Origin: an uncultured Veillonella sp.
GTDB lineage: Bacteria; Bacillota; Negativicutes; Veillonellales; Veillonellaceae
DNA: 64,000 nucleotides
Reading direction: 5' to 3'
Assembly: GCF_937981445.1 (NCBI RefSeq)
Contig: NZ_CALJON010000001.1
Location: 24,337-88,336, forward strand
The position numbers and the translations under genes were made by a program. Below, piece by piece: positions 54,724-62,146 of this stretch. The notes below the pieces were generated by a model, which saw nothing but the letters and a program-made list of their open reading frames with translations, made no database searches and was not told where the DNA came from. Numbering within the stretch: the stretch's first letter is position 1; every line of letters begins with the position of its first letter.

Positions 54724-55815
54724 ATGCGTATATTAGATAAATATATACTGAAGGCATTTATAGGGCCTTTCTTATTTGGCATCTTTGCGTTTACTAGTAT
54801 TTTCGTAGGTACTGGCACCTTATTCCGCATTGCCCAATTCATAACTGAATATGGCGCCTCCATATGGGCTGTTACACGAGCCTTTGTGCTGGCCTTACCG
54901 GGCATTGTAGTATTGACCTTCCCCATGGCCGTACTATTGGCTAGTTTATTAGCCTTTGGGCGGTTAAGTGGGACTAGTGAAATTATTGTAATGCGTGCTG
55001 GCGGGCTTAGCTTTTTGCGACTAGCCATGCCAGTGTATGTGACGGCATTAATCATTTCCTTAGGAGCCATTGCTTTTAATGAATATGTAGTGCCGGCCTC
55101 AAATCATGCGTATCAAAATATTATTCGCAATGAAATTAAGCGCCAAGCAGCGCCACAAGCGCAGGAACATATTGTTATTAAAAATATGGACGGTGGCGAC
55201 ATTAGCACCTTGGTGTATGCAAAACGTTATGATGCAGATACAAAATTAATTACAGGGATTACGGCTCAGCTCTTTACGAATGGGGAAGTAACGCAAATTG
55301 AAAATGCGGCTACAGCGACTTGGAATGGTACTTATTGGGTAATGCATAATGGCGTTGTGTATGATTTGGCTCCAGATGGACAAGGCGTAGAACGAACTAT
55401 GCACTTTAAAGACCAAGTCCTACCTGTTGCAAAAGACCCAAAACAAATCTCTCAGGAGCAACGCGATCCTGAAGAGATGACGATTAAAGAATTGCGCGCA
55501 CAAGTAAAAGCCTTAAAAGGCACGGGCGTAAATTATAAAAAATGGGAAATGGAAATGTATCAGCGTTTCACTATTCCTGTGGCCAGCTTTGTGTTTGCTC
55601 TTGTAGGGGCTCCTTTAGGCCTTCAAAAGCAACGCTCTAGTTCGTCCATTGGCTTTGGTCTTAGTGTATTAATCATATTCATTTATTATGGTGTTATGAC
55701 ATTCACTGGTGCCCTTGGTAAAGGTGGAGCCTTGCCACCAATGGTAGCTGCTTTGATTCCAGACACTTTGGGAATTATTGCAGGCTTGTGGCTCAATTGG
55801 CGTGTGTCTAAATAA
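54724..55815 (+). CDS. LptF/LptG-family LPS export permease (only one in the window)
   Basis: A 363-residue YjgP/YjgQ-family permease. It has three N-terminal membrane helices, a periplasmic jellyroll domain (about 130-265) and three C-terminal helices (FTIPVASFVFALVGAPLGLQ and on). E. coli uses a heterodimer of LptF and LptG, but only a single gene follows lptB here before a terminator, so it may homodimerise or pair with a product encoded elsewhere. The ATG at 54724 follows GGGAGGT; an earlier TTG (54715) is too close to that site. Confidence 0.9.
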   Translation: MRILDKYILKAFIGPFLFGIFAFTSIFVGTGTLFRIAQFITEYGASIWAVTRAFVLALPGIVVLTFPMAVLLASLLAFGRLSGTSEIIVMRAGGLSFLRLAMPVYVTALIISLGAIAFNEYVVPASNHAYQNIIRNEIKRQAAPQAQEHIVIKNMDGGDISTLVYAKRYDADTKLITGITAQLFTNGEVTQIENAATATWNGTYWVMHNGVVYDLAPDGQGVERTMHFKDQVLPVAKDPKQISQEQRDPEEMTIKELRAQVKALKGTGVNYKKWEMEMYQRFTIPVASFVFALVGAPLGLQKQRSSSSIGFGLSVLIIFIYYGVMTFTGALGKGGALPPMVAALIPDTLGIIAGLWLNWRVSK

Positions 55816-55860
55816 CCCCTAGGCTGTTTACAGAGTAATAACAGTTTTAGTGTAGTAAAT

Positions 55861-55916
55861 AAAAAGGTTTTCAACCAGTAATTTTACAAATTACAAGTTG
55901 AGAGCCTTTTTCTTTT
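55861..55916 (+). terminator. Terminator of the LPS gene cluster
   Basis: AAAAAGGTTTTCAAC (55861-) pairs with GTTGAGAGCCTTTTT, with two mismatches, around an AT-rich loop. CTTTTTG follows. Confidence 0.8.
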
Positions 55917-56040
55917 TGAAAAAATAGAGTAAAATAGAGAAAGAGCATATACTACTCATAGTATGTAATATGTTTTAGTGTACTATGTTAGGTAGTTATG
56001 TGTGGTAATTGTGTGTGAATGAAAGAAAGGAGTGACACCC

Positions 56041-57216
56041 ATGTTAGTAGGTATAAGTCTATTGTTTATCATTGCTATTATGGGCGGTGCTATTGCTTTC
56101 ATTGGCGATAAATTAGGGAGTAAAGTAGGCAAGAAAAAAATGTCTATTTTTGGTCTACGACCTAAACATACCTCTATTATTATGACCATTGTAACGGGCG
56201 TATTAATTTCTGTTCTTACTATTGGTATCTTAAGTTTAGCTTCGGAAAATGTTCGTATTGCCCTATTTGGGATGGAACAATTACGGGCAGAAATGGCGCA
56301 GCTTACTTCAGATGTGGATAAGAAAAATGCCGAATTAGAGGCTGGCAAGAAAGAATTAGAAGAGAAGACAAAAGCCGTAAACACTATGCGTCAAGAAGTA
56401 CAAGCTACGCAGGAAGAAATTGAGGAAGTACGTGCTGCTCGTGAGGCTATGGGTGCTGAACTTGTTTCTGTACAAGAAGCGTATAAAACAGCTAATGATA
56501 AATTACAGCAATCGGCTGTAGCACTAAAGGATTTAGAAGCAAATAAGAAAGAACTAGAAAGTCATATTGAAGACTTGCGGGTTACAACGGAACGCTTGGA
56601 AGCTGGTATTGCTCATGTTCGTGAAGGCGCTGTATTGTTTAGAAATGGCGAGGTTTTAAGTGGTGCACTCATTCGCCCAGGCCTTAATGAAGAGGAAACA
56701 ACGGCAGCGATTACAGATATTTTAAATGATACTAATGGCTTGATTCTACGTCGTTTAGGTATCGATGAGACAAAGGCTGTTATTTATGTTAGCCGCTCTA
56801 ATTTAAATGAAGTGGCTAAACAAGTGGCCGAGTCGAATGAGCCTATGACAGTTCGTATTACAGCGGCCGCGAATATCATATATGGTGAAGTGGCGTTAGC
56901 CGAAATTCACGCCTATCCATATAAGGAAGTATTTTCTAAAGGTACCGTTATTACCTCTACCGTTGTGGAAGGTGGCTCTGATGCACAGTATGAAGTATTA
57001 ACTTTCTTACAATCTGTTAATGCTAAGGCTAAGGAACAAGGTGTATTACCTGATCCATTGACTGGTAAGGTAGGGTCCATACCAGGCGGCGATTTATTCG
57101 ATATTATTCGACAGATTAGCCAGCTTAACCATTCCGTGCGATTAGATGCTGTAGTAAAAGAGGATGCTTATACTACGGGGCCTATTCAAATTGAATTGCG
57201 CATTAGAGATATATAG
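56041..57216 (+). CDS. DUF3084-domain envelope protein
   Basis: A 391-residue protein of the DUF3084 family. It has two N-terminal membrane helices (about residues 1-22 and 45-65, with the conserved GDKLGSKVGKKKMSIFGLRPKHT between them). A long Glu/Lys/Ala coiled coil (about 75-195) leads into a C-terminal alpha/beta domain. The family occurs in cyanobacteria and diderm Firmicutes; its function is not established. The start is the ATG at 56041 after AAAGGAG. It is followed by a terminator and is probably a single-gene unit. Confidence 0.85.
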   Translation: MLVGISLLFIIAIMGGAIAFIGDKLGSKVGKKKMSIFGLRPKHTSIIMTIVTGVLISVLTIGILSLASENVRIALFGMEQLRAEMAQLTSDVDKKNAELEAGKKELEEKTKAVNTMRQEVQATQEEIEEVRAAREAMGAELVSVQEAYKTANDKLQQSAVALKDLEANKKELESHIEDLRVTTERLEAGIAHVREGAVLFRNGEVLSGALIRPGLNEEETTAAITDILNDTNGLILRRLGIDETKAVIYVSRSNLNEVAKQVAESNEPMTVRITAAANIIYGEVALAEIHAYPYKEVFSKGTVITSTVVEGGSDAQYEVLTFLQSVNAKAKEQGVLPDPLTGKVGSIPGGDLFDIIRQISQLNHSVRLDAVVKEDAYTTGPIQIELRIRDI

Positions 57217-57270
57217 AATCAGGCGAGCCCTATGGCGAAACCTATGAAACTGAACTGACTATTGCCATAT

Positions 57271-57299
57271 AGACTGCCTGTACTAGGCAGTCTTTTTTT
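57271..57299 (+). terminator. Terminator after the DUF3084 gene
   Basis: AGACTGCCT pairs perfectly with AGGCAGTCT across GTACT, and seven T follow. Confidence 0.93.
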
Positions 57300-57340
57300 G
57301 GAAGATATTTTATGTATTATTATAAAATATCTTCAGCGGA

Positions 57341-57450
57341 TATTACGAAGTATAGCTGCTGAACTATTACGAAGTATATTTGCTATACTGTTATAAAGTA
57401 TGTTTGCTGTACTACTATGAAATATATTCATTGTACTATTACGGACGTAG
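57341..57450. repeat. 24-bp degenerate tandem array
   Basis: Exact 24-bp spacing: units at 57341, 57365, 57389 and 57413, and a partial unit at 57437. The pattern is TATTACGAAGTATATTTGCTGTAC. It lies between the DUF3084 terminator and the next ribosome site. Confidence 0.8.
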
Positions 57451-57473
57451 TTTAATTCCTATGAGGAGGGCTT

Positions 57474-57914
57474 ATGAATACACTAGCTAGGGGCACGCTA
57501 ATTGCCATTGACCCGGGCCGTGAGAAAACGGGCATGGCTTTGATTAAAAGCACTGATGGAGGCTTATTGGAAAAAGTGATAGTTCCCACAGAAGAAGTGC
57601 CTGCATATTGCCAAAAATGGCTACAAAAGGACAGGTCTGTGGAAATCATTGTTTGCGGTAATGGCACCAATCATGCAAAGGTGTCCAATGCTGTAAAAGA
57701 GGCAGTTCAATCCTATGGGAAGAACGTTGTTTTGACTGATGAAGCTCACACGACGGAAGAGGCTAGGCGCCGTTATTTTGAATATAATCCACCTAAGGGG
57801 CTAAAACGTTTACTTCCTAAAGGAATGTTATATCCGCCTGAACCGGTGGATGACTTTACAGCTTGGATTATTGGCGAGAGATACTTACAAAAGATACATA
57901 ATCATGGTAAATAA
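57474..57914 (+). CDS. YqgF/RuvX-like RNase H-fold protein
   Basis: A 146-residue protein with the YqgF/Holliday-junction-resolvase-like N-terminus GTLIAIDPGREKTGMALI (first catalytic Asp about residue 12). Later come LTDEAHTTEEARRRYFE and PVDDFTAWIIGERYL, with a candidate metal-binding Asp pair. YqgF proteins process pre-16S rRNA ends or act on DNA; this one is divergent and may be a second, specialised copy. GAGGAGG precedes the ATG. Confidence 0.75.
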   Translation: MNTLARGTLIAIDPGREKTGMALIKSTDGGLLEKVIVPTEEVPAYCQKWLQKDRSVEIIVCGNGTNHAKVSNAVKEAVQSYGKNVVLTDEAHTTEEARRRYFEYNPPKGLKRLLPKGMLYPPEPVDDFTAWIIGERYLQKIHNHGK

Positions 57915-57967
57915 GCTTTAATAAGATAAAAATTATAAAAAAATTTAGCAAAAAATGAAATTTTATA

Positions 57968-57996
57968 TTGAAAAATATTGATATATCGTTGATAAT
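57968..57996 (+). promoter_or_regulatory. Promoter for the YitT-family gene
   Basis: TTGAAA (57968-57973) and GATAAT (57991-57996) are separated by 17 bp, 50 bp ahead of the gene. Confidence 0.5.
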
Positions 57997-58048
57997 AATA
58001 AGTGGACATAAAATAATTTAAATATTGTAGTATGAAGGGAGATTGTTG

Positions 58049-58927
58049 ATGGCAGAATATAAAAAACCTCAAAAACAAAAATTAACTTGGAAAGATATTT
58101 TAATTCGATATATATGGATTGTAATTGGTGCGGCCATTTATGCCTTTGGACTTGACGTACTCTTAGTACCGAAGAGCATCATTGACGGTGGCGTAGTTGG
58201 TATTGCTCTTATGGCCGCTGAATTGACAGGCATTTCCTTTAGTATTTACTTAGTGCTTATTAATTTGCCGTTTTTATACGTAGGATATAAATTAATCGGT
58301 AAGAGCTTTACTATTGCTACCTTGTTTGGCGTAGTATGTATTTCCATTATGTCCTTGTTCATGCACCAAGTGACACCGCCTGATATTGATCCGTTCTTGG
58401 CAGCTGTATTTGGTGGCGTTATTCTTGGCATCGGGGTGGGCCTCATTATTCGAAATGGTGGTTCCCTTGATGGTGTAGAAATTGTAGCCATAATTATGGA
58501 TAAGAAGAGCTCTTTCTCCGTAGGCGAAATTGTTATGATTTGTAATCTTTTCATTTTAGGGGCCGCTGGTTTTGTATATAATTGGAGCAGTTCTTTGTAC
58601 TCTCTCATTGCGTACTTTGTAGCCTATAAAATGATGGATATGACCATTACCGGTTTAGAAGAGTCTAAGGGCGTTATGATTATTACAGACAAGCCTGATG
58701 AAATTCGCGAAGCCTTAATGCATCGTCTCGGTCGTGGTGTAACTGTCTTATTCGGCGAAGGTGGGTATTCAAAAGAACCGAAAAAAGTGCTATACTCAGT
58801 AGTAACGCGTCTTGAAATTACAAAGATGAAAGATATCGTCTATGAACAAGATGATAATGCGTTTATAACTATTACTGATGTTCATGATGTATTTGGCGGT
58901 CAATTTGGTAAGAAAACAATTCACTAA
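58049..58927 (+). CDS. YitT-family membrane protein (DUF161 plus DUF2179)
   Basis: A 292-residue protein with five to six membrane helices (about residues 20-205; signatures GLDVLLVPKSIIDGGVVGIAL and GIGVGLIIRNGGSLDGVEIVA). A C-terminal cytoplasmic DUF2179 domain spans about 215-290 (SKGVMIITDKPDEIREALM and the ITDVHDVFGGQF end). The family is common in Firmicutes and of unproven transport function. The ATG at 58049 follows GAAGGGA; a TTG two codons earlier is less likely. Confidence 0.9.
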   Translation: MAEYKKPQKQKLTWKDILIRYIWIVIGAAIYAFGLDVLLVPKSIIDGGVVGIALMAAELTGISFSIYLVLINLPFLYVGYKLIGKSFTIATLFGVVCISIMSLFMHQVTPPDIDPFLAAVFGGVILGIGVGLIIRNGGSLDGVEIVAIIMDKKSSFSVGEIVMICNLFILGAAGFVYNWSSSLYSLIAYFVAYKMMDMTITGLEESKGVMIITDKPDEIREALMHRLGRGVTVLFGEGGYSKEPKKVLYSVVTRLEITKMKDIVYEQDDNAFITITDVHDVFGGQFGKKTIH

Positions 58928-58949
58928 TCACTATAGTGATATAGTGATA

Positions 58950-59033
58950 ATCTATTACTCGTGAGTCATAATCTATTACTTATGAGTCGCAATATATTAC
59001 TTATGAGTGTTAATATGTTACGCGCCACTACAT
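58950..59033. repeat. 21-bp degenerate tandem array
   Basis: Exact 21-bp spacing: units at 58950, 58971 and 58992 and a partial unit at 59013, with the pattern ATCTATTACTTATGAGTCRTA. It lies between the YitT-family gene and lepB. Just before it is a short palindrome, CACTATAGTG. Confidence 0.8.
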
Positions 59034-59060
59034 AGGGTGAACGAAATCTACTGGGATGAA

Positions 59061-59087
59061 AGGAGCTAGACTTAGTCTAGAGAGCAT
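59061..59087 (+). promoter_or_regulatory. Ribosome site of lepB separated from the start by a small hairpin
   Basis: AGGAG (59061-59065) is 22 nt from the ATG at 59088, too far for normal use. Between them CTAGAC (59066-59071) and GTCTAG (59075-59080) form a perfect 6-bp hairpin. Folding it would leave about seven nucleotides of effective spacing. A weaker GAGAG also lies at 59080-59084. Confidence 0.45.
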
Positions 59088-59678
59088 ATGTCAGAAGAAA
59101 GATCAATTGGAAAACAAATTATACATGAAGTGGGCGAGTGGCTCTATGCCATTATTATTGCCTTAGTGGTGGCTATATTAGTTCATATATTTGTAGGTCA
59201 AATTACCCGTGTATCTGGTGAATCAATGGAGAACACATTCCATAATGGTGATTTCCTGGTGGTATCAAAATGGGATCATATACGTGGCAATACACCAGCA
59301 TATGATGACATAGTGATTATTGATAGCCGTGTAAAACGTGAACGCACATGGCAAGATGATGTAAGCGATGTAGTATCTAATTACTTATCTATTTTTAGTA
59401 AAGATGCGGAACGTCATGATGCTTGGGTAAAACGTGTTATCGGATTACCTGGTGATACATTAGAATTTAAAAATGGTCATGTATGGCGCAATGGCAAAGA
59501 ATTGGAAGAAACCTATACAAAAGAACCGACCATGAATTACAGTCAAACAGCACCAGTTGTCGTGCCTGAAGGTCATGTATTTGTAATGGGAGATAATCGC
59601 AATCATTCCAGTGATAGCCGTTTCATTGGTCCTGTACCGATTGTGAATGTCATTGGTAAGGTTGTATATCATATATAA
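59088..59678 (+). CDS. lepB: Signal peptidase I
   Basis: Removes signal peptides of exported proteins. The 196-residue protein has one N-terminal membrane helix (about residues 20-38), the catalytic serine in RVSGESMENTF (Ser46) and the general-base lysine in WVKRVIGLPGD. The closing box is GDNRNHSSDSRFIGPV. The size is typical of Firmicute SipS-type enzymes. It precedes the ompM genes, whose products need it. A 19-bp array begins at its stop codon. Confidence 0.95.
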   Translation: MSEERSIGKQIIHEVGEWLYAIIIALVVAILVHIFVGQITRVSGESMENTFHNGDFLVVSKWDHIRGNTPAYDDIVIIDSRVKRERTWQDDVSDVVSNYLSIFSKDAERHDAWVKRVIGLPGDTLEFKNGHVWRNGKELEETYTKEPTMNYSQTAPVVVPEGHVFVMGDNRNHSSDSRFIGPVPIVNVIGKVVYHI

Positions 59679-59731
59679 TAGGCAAATTCTATTATAATAG
59701 GCATACTTAACTATAATAGGTAAATTCAATA
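59675..59731. repeat. 19-bp degenerate tandem array starting at the lepB stop
   Basis: Units of exactly 19 bp start at 59675, 59694 and 59713, sharing ATAATAGGYAWAYT. The first includes the TAA of lepB. Confidence 0.8.
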
Positions 59732-59748
59732 ATAAAAAAAATGGAATA

Positions 59749-59794
59749 AAGCATCTAGTTTGCAAAAATTAGCAACTAGGTGCTTTTTATTTTT
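59749..59794 (+). terminator. Terminator after lepB
   Basis: AAGCATCTAGTTTGC pairs with GCAACTAGGTGCTT (two imperfect positions), followed by TTTATTTTT. Confidence 0.8.
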
Positions 59795-59994
59795 GAAAAA
59801 ATACATGATGATGTAAAGCACAATTTTTAGAAAAGTGCCACTATGTATAGCTTTATATGAAACTAGAGGGGAGGTTTAAAGTTCCAATAGTACTTTGATT
59901 CTACCTTAACTATCTGCAATATAAAGAGAATAAGAGCTATAGGGAACTATATGGAGTATGTGAAAATAAAATGAAAAAAACGAGCAAATAATCC
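59795..59994. other. AT-rich intergenic stretch before ompM1
   Basis: I see no ORF or RNA gene in this part of the lepB-ompM1 gap. It leads into the ompM1 promoter at 59995. Confidence 0.5.
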
Positions 59995-60023
59995 TTTACA
60001 GGGAAACAATTGTATGTTAATAT
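59995..60023 (+). promoter_or_regulatory. Promoter of ompM1
   Basis: TTTACA (59995-60000) and TAATAT (60018-60023) with exact 17-bp spacing. The start site would be near 60030, giving a leader of about 155 nt. Confidence 0.65.
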
Positions 60024-60029
60024 GGTGGC

Positions 60030-60184
60030 GTCTATAGGTAAACTACTTATTAATTCTTGATAAAATCTAATGCGATGCCGATGAAACGTGGATACTCAGA
60101 ATTTCATTGTTTATATCTTTTGTTAATAACTAGGGAACTAGAATAGACATTTCTATTCTTTTTTTGCCGAAAGGGGTAAAGACA
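60030..60184 (+). promoter_or_regulatory. ompM1 5' leader with conserved box and terminator-like hairpin
   Basis: AACTACTT (60041-60048) and the box GAAACGTGGATAC (60083-60095) are shared with the leaders of the next two ompM genes. ATGAAA (60081-60086) can pair with TTTCAT (60102-60107), enclosing the box. Near the end AGAATAGA (60140-60147) pairs with TCTATTCT (60152-60159), followed by a T run to 60165. That terminator-like signal lies six bases before the ribosome site AAAGGGGT. Confidence 0.6.
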
Positions 60185-61486
60185 ATGAAAAAACGTTTTG
60201 CTACAATGCTTGCAGCAACAGCTGTGCTTGGTGTAACTACTGCTTTTGCAGCGAATCCATTCTCTGATGTAACTCCCAATGATTGGGCATACCAAAGCGT
60301 AGCACAATTGGCTGAAGCTGGCGTAATCAATGGGTATCCAGATGGCACTTTCAAAGGCCAAAACAACATCACTCGTTTCGAAATGGCTCAAATGGTAGCG
60401 AAAGCTATGGCTAACCAAGAACGTGCGAATGCAGAACAACAAGCTGTAATCAATCGTTTAGCTGAAGAATTCTCCAGCGAATTAAACAATCTTGGCGTTC
60501 GCGTATCTGCTTTAGAAGATAAAGTGGGCAATGTAAAAGTATTCGGTGATGGCCGTATCCGTTATCGTGGTTCCGAAAGTGGTTCCAATAACTATTTAGC
60601 AACTACAAATAATCCAAATAAAACATCTGTATTCGACTATCGTGCTCGTATTAACTTCCAAGCTACTGTTAACGAAAACACAACGGCTTTAGTTCGTGTA
60701 GCTACATCTGGCATGGTGGAAATGGGTACTGGTGCTAATGAAACTAAAGAAGCTCGCATTGACCGTGCCTTAGTTAACCATAAATTTGGTGACAATACTA
60801 CATTAACAGTAGGTCGCCAAGCATTATACATTGGTGATGGCTTAATTTTTGATGATGCTTATGATGCAGCTAAACTTCAATACCGCACTAAGGACTTCTC
60901 CTTAGCAGCAAGCTATGGTTCCTTTGTAGCTGGTAGCTTAGTAAATGCTGAAAAAGATGCGACTGGCAAGCTTATCAACAAATCCTTTAGTAATTCTACG
61001 GCTGATGACAACTACACAGTAACTTTATTAGAAGCAGCTGGTAAACTTGGTGACCATGCAACTTTAGGCGGTTACTATATCTTCGCTAATAAAGGCTTCG
61101 ATAATGACATCTATGGTGGTTATGTAAATCTTAACTTTGACAAAGTTTGGATTGGCGGCGAATATGCAACCTTCAGTGATGATGTAAATGGCAGCAGCAA
61201 AAATGATGCTTGGATTGCAGGCATTGGCTATGGTAACTTTAATATGAGTAAACAAGGTACTTGGGATGTTAAATTACGTTATGTTGATGAAAGCGAAAAT
61301 TCACCAGTAATTTCTTCCACATTCATCACACCTAAATCTCAAGACTTCAAAGCTTGGTTTGTAGCTGGCCGTTATGCTCTTGAAAAGAACTTAAGTTTAG
61401 TAGGTTACTACTTATTTGATGCAGAAAAACAAGATGGCACATCTATGCCAGATTTCTACCGTGCAGAATTAAATTACAAATTCTAA
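60185..61486 (+). CDS. ompM: OmpM-type SLH-domain outer-membrane porin 1
   Basis: A 433-residue protein with a signal peptide (residues 1-21, ending AFAAN). One SLH domain follows (about 22-80: NPFSDVTPNDWAYQSVAQL, GVINGYPDGTFKGQNNITRFE), then a coiled coil (about 85-118, INRLAEEFSSELNNLGVRVSALEDKV). A beta-barrel porin domain ends in a terminal phenylalanine (AELNYKF). OmpM trimers attach the OM to polyamine-bearing peptidoglycan through the SLH domain in Negativicutes. The ATG at 60185 follows AAAGGGGT; a frame opening at 60164 starts before that site. Codon use indicates high expression. Confidence 0.94.
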   Translation: MKKRFATMLAATAVLGVTTAFAANPFSDVTPNDWAYQSVAQLAEAGVINGYPDGTFKGQNNITRFEMAQMVAKAMANQERANAEQQAVINRLAEEFSSELNNLGVRVSALEDKVGNVKVFGDGRIRYRGSESGSNNYLATTNNPNKTSVFDYRARINFQATVNENTTALVRVATSGMVEMGTGANETKEARIDRALVNHKFGDNTTLTVGRQALYIGDGLIFDDAYDAAKLQYRTKDFSLAASYGSFVAGSLVNAEKDATGKLINKSFSNSTADDNYTVTLLEAAGKLGDHATLGGYYIFANKGFDNDIYGGYVNLNFDKVWIGGEYATFSDDVNGSSKNDAWIAGIGYGNFNMSKQGTWDVKLRYVDESENSPVISSTFITPKSQDFKAWFVAGRYALEKNLSLVGYYLFDAEKQDGTSMPDFYRAELNYKF

Positions 61487-61561
61487 GATCGGTATGTAAA
61501 CGATCCTATTAATATATACTAATATTGAGTGGGATAGGGAACTGCATATTATATAATTAAT

Positions 61562-61600
61562 AAAAAGACTAGAAGACATTTTGTCTTTTAGTCTTTTTTT
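61562..61600 (+). terminator. Terminator after ompM1
   Basis: AAAAAGACTAGAAGAC pairs with GTCTTTTAGTCTTTTT (one mismatch) around ATTTT, followed by T. Confidence 0.85.
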
Positions 61601-61980
61601 ATACATTTTATCTTTTTTATGCTTTTAGGAGTAACTAAGATAATTTTAGGAGTGCATAACATAATAAAATTGCCAAGGAAAAGAAGAAAATATTTAGAAA
61701 TCTCTAAAATATATGCAGAAGTCTATAAAATATATGCAGAAATCTCTGAAATATATGTAGAAATCTATATAGAAAATGAAGATGATTTTCTATTAAGTGG
61801 AATTAATTGATAAAAAGAGTTGGATTTATTTTTACTTAGGATGAAATAATCTTCACAATAATAAAAATAATGTATTTTTATAGTATAAAAGTATCTCCTC
61901 AGTGGATTTTGATTAAAGGTAGATGAAAACTGTAAGGTTAAAATGAGTTTTCTATGAATTTTTGGTAATTTCATTTTACT
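61601..61980. other. AT-rich ompM1-ompM2 gap
   Basis: Apart from the 21-bp array at 61697-61780 I see no supportable gene here. A 63-codon frame through the array (61619-61810) has no ribosome site and is repeat-derived. Confidence 0.5.
61697..61780. repeat. 21-bp degenerate tandem array
   Basis: Exact 21-bp spacing: units at 61697, 61718, 61739 and 61760, with the pattern GAAATCTCTAAAATATATGCA. It lies 100 bp downstream of the ompM1 terminator. Confidence 0.85.
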
Positions 61981-62005
61981 TTCAGTACCACCATGGTACT
62001 ATACT
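61975..62005 (+). promoter_or_regulatory. Promoter of ompM2 with a palindrome inside
   Basis: TATACT (62000-62005) is the likely -10, with TTTACT (61975-61980) as -35 at 19-bp spacing. Between them lies a perfect dyad, AGTACCA-CCA-TGGTACT (61984-62000), an operator-like site that the other two ompM promoters lack. Confidence 0.5.
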
Positions 62006-62011
62006 TACAGA

Positions 62012-62146
62012 AAGAGTTTTCGAAGTGAAAACAACTACTACATGAGATGTAAAGGAAACGTGGATACTTTATAATACTTATATAGTAGATGTCAAGCGGA
62101 GAAATCTCTTAAGAAATTTTTTATTTCCTGAAAGGAGATTTTTATT
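62012..62146 (+). promoter_or_regulatory. ompM2 5' leader with conserved box and ribosome-site hairpin
   Basis: AACTACTA (62033-62040) and GAAACGTGGATAC (62055-62067) match the ompM1 leader. TAAAG (62050-62054) and CTTTA (62067-62071) exactly enclose the box. Near the end AAATCTCTT (62102-62110) can pair with AAGGAGATTT (62132-62141), which contains the ribosome site. Confidence 0.55.

Noticed and set aside
54693..55070. Antisense ORF of 125 codons within the LptF/G-family gene
   Set aside because: The sense frame is an unmistakable permease with a good ribosome site. The antisense product resembles no protein and has no promoter or ribosome site.
60104..60442. Antisense ORF of 112 codons over the ompM1 leader and start
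   Set aside because: It is a shadow of the highly codon-biased ompM1 gene with no ribosome site, and it covers a conserved regulatory leader.
61619..61810. 63-codon ORF downstream of ompM1
   Set aside because: It has no ribosome site, starts just after a terminator, and its sequence is produced by a 21-bp tandem repeat that happens to stay in frame.
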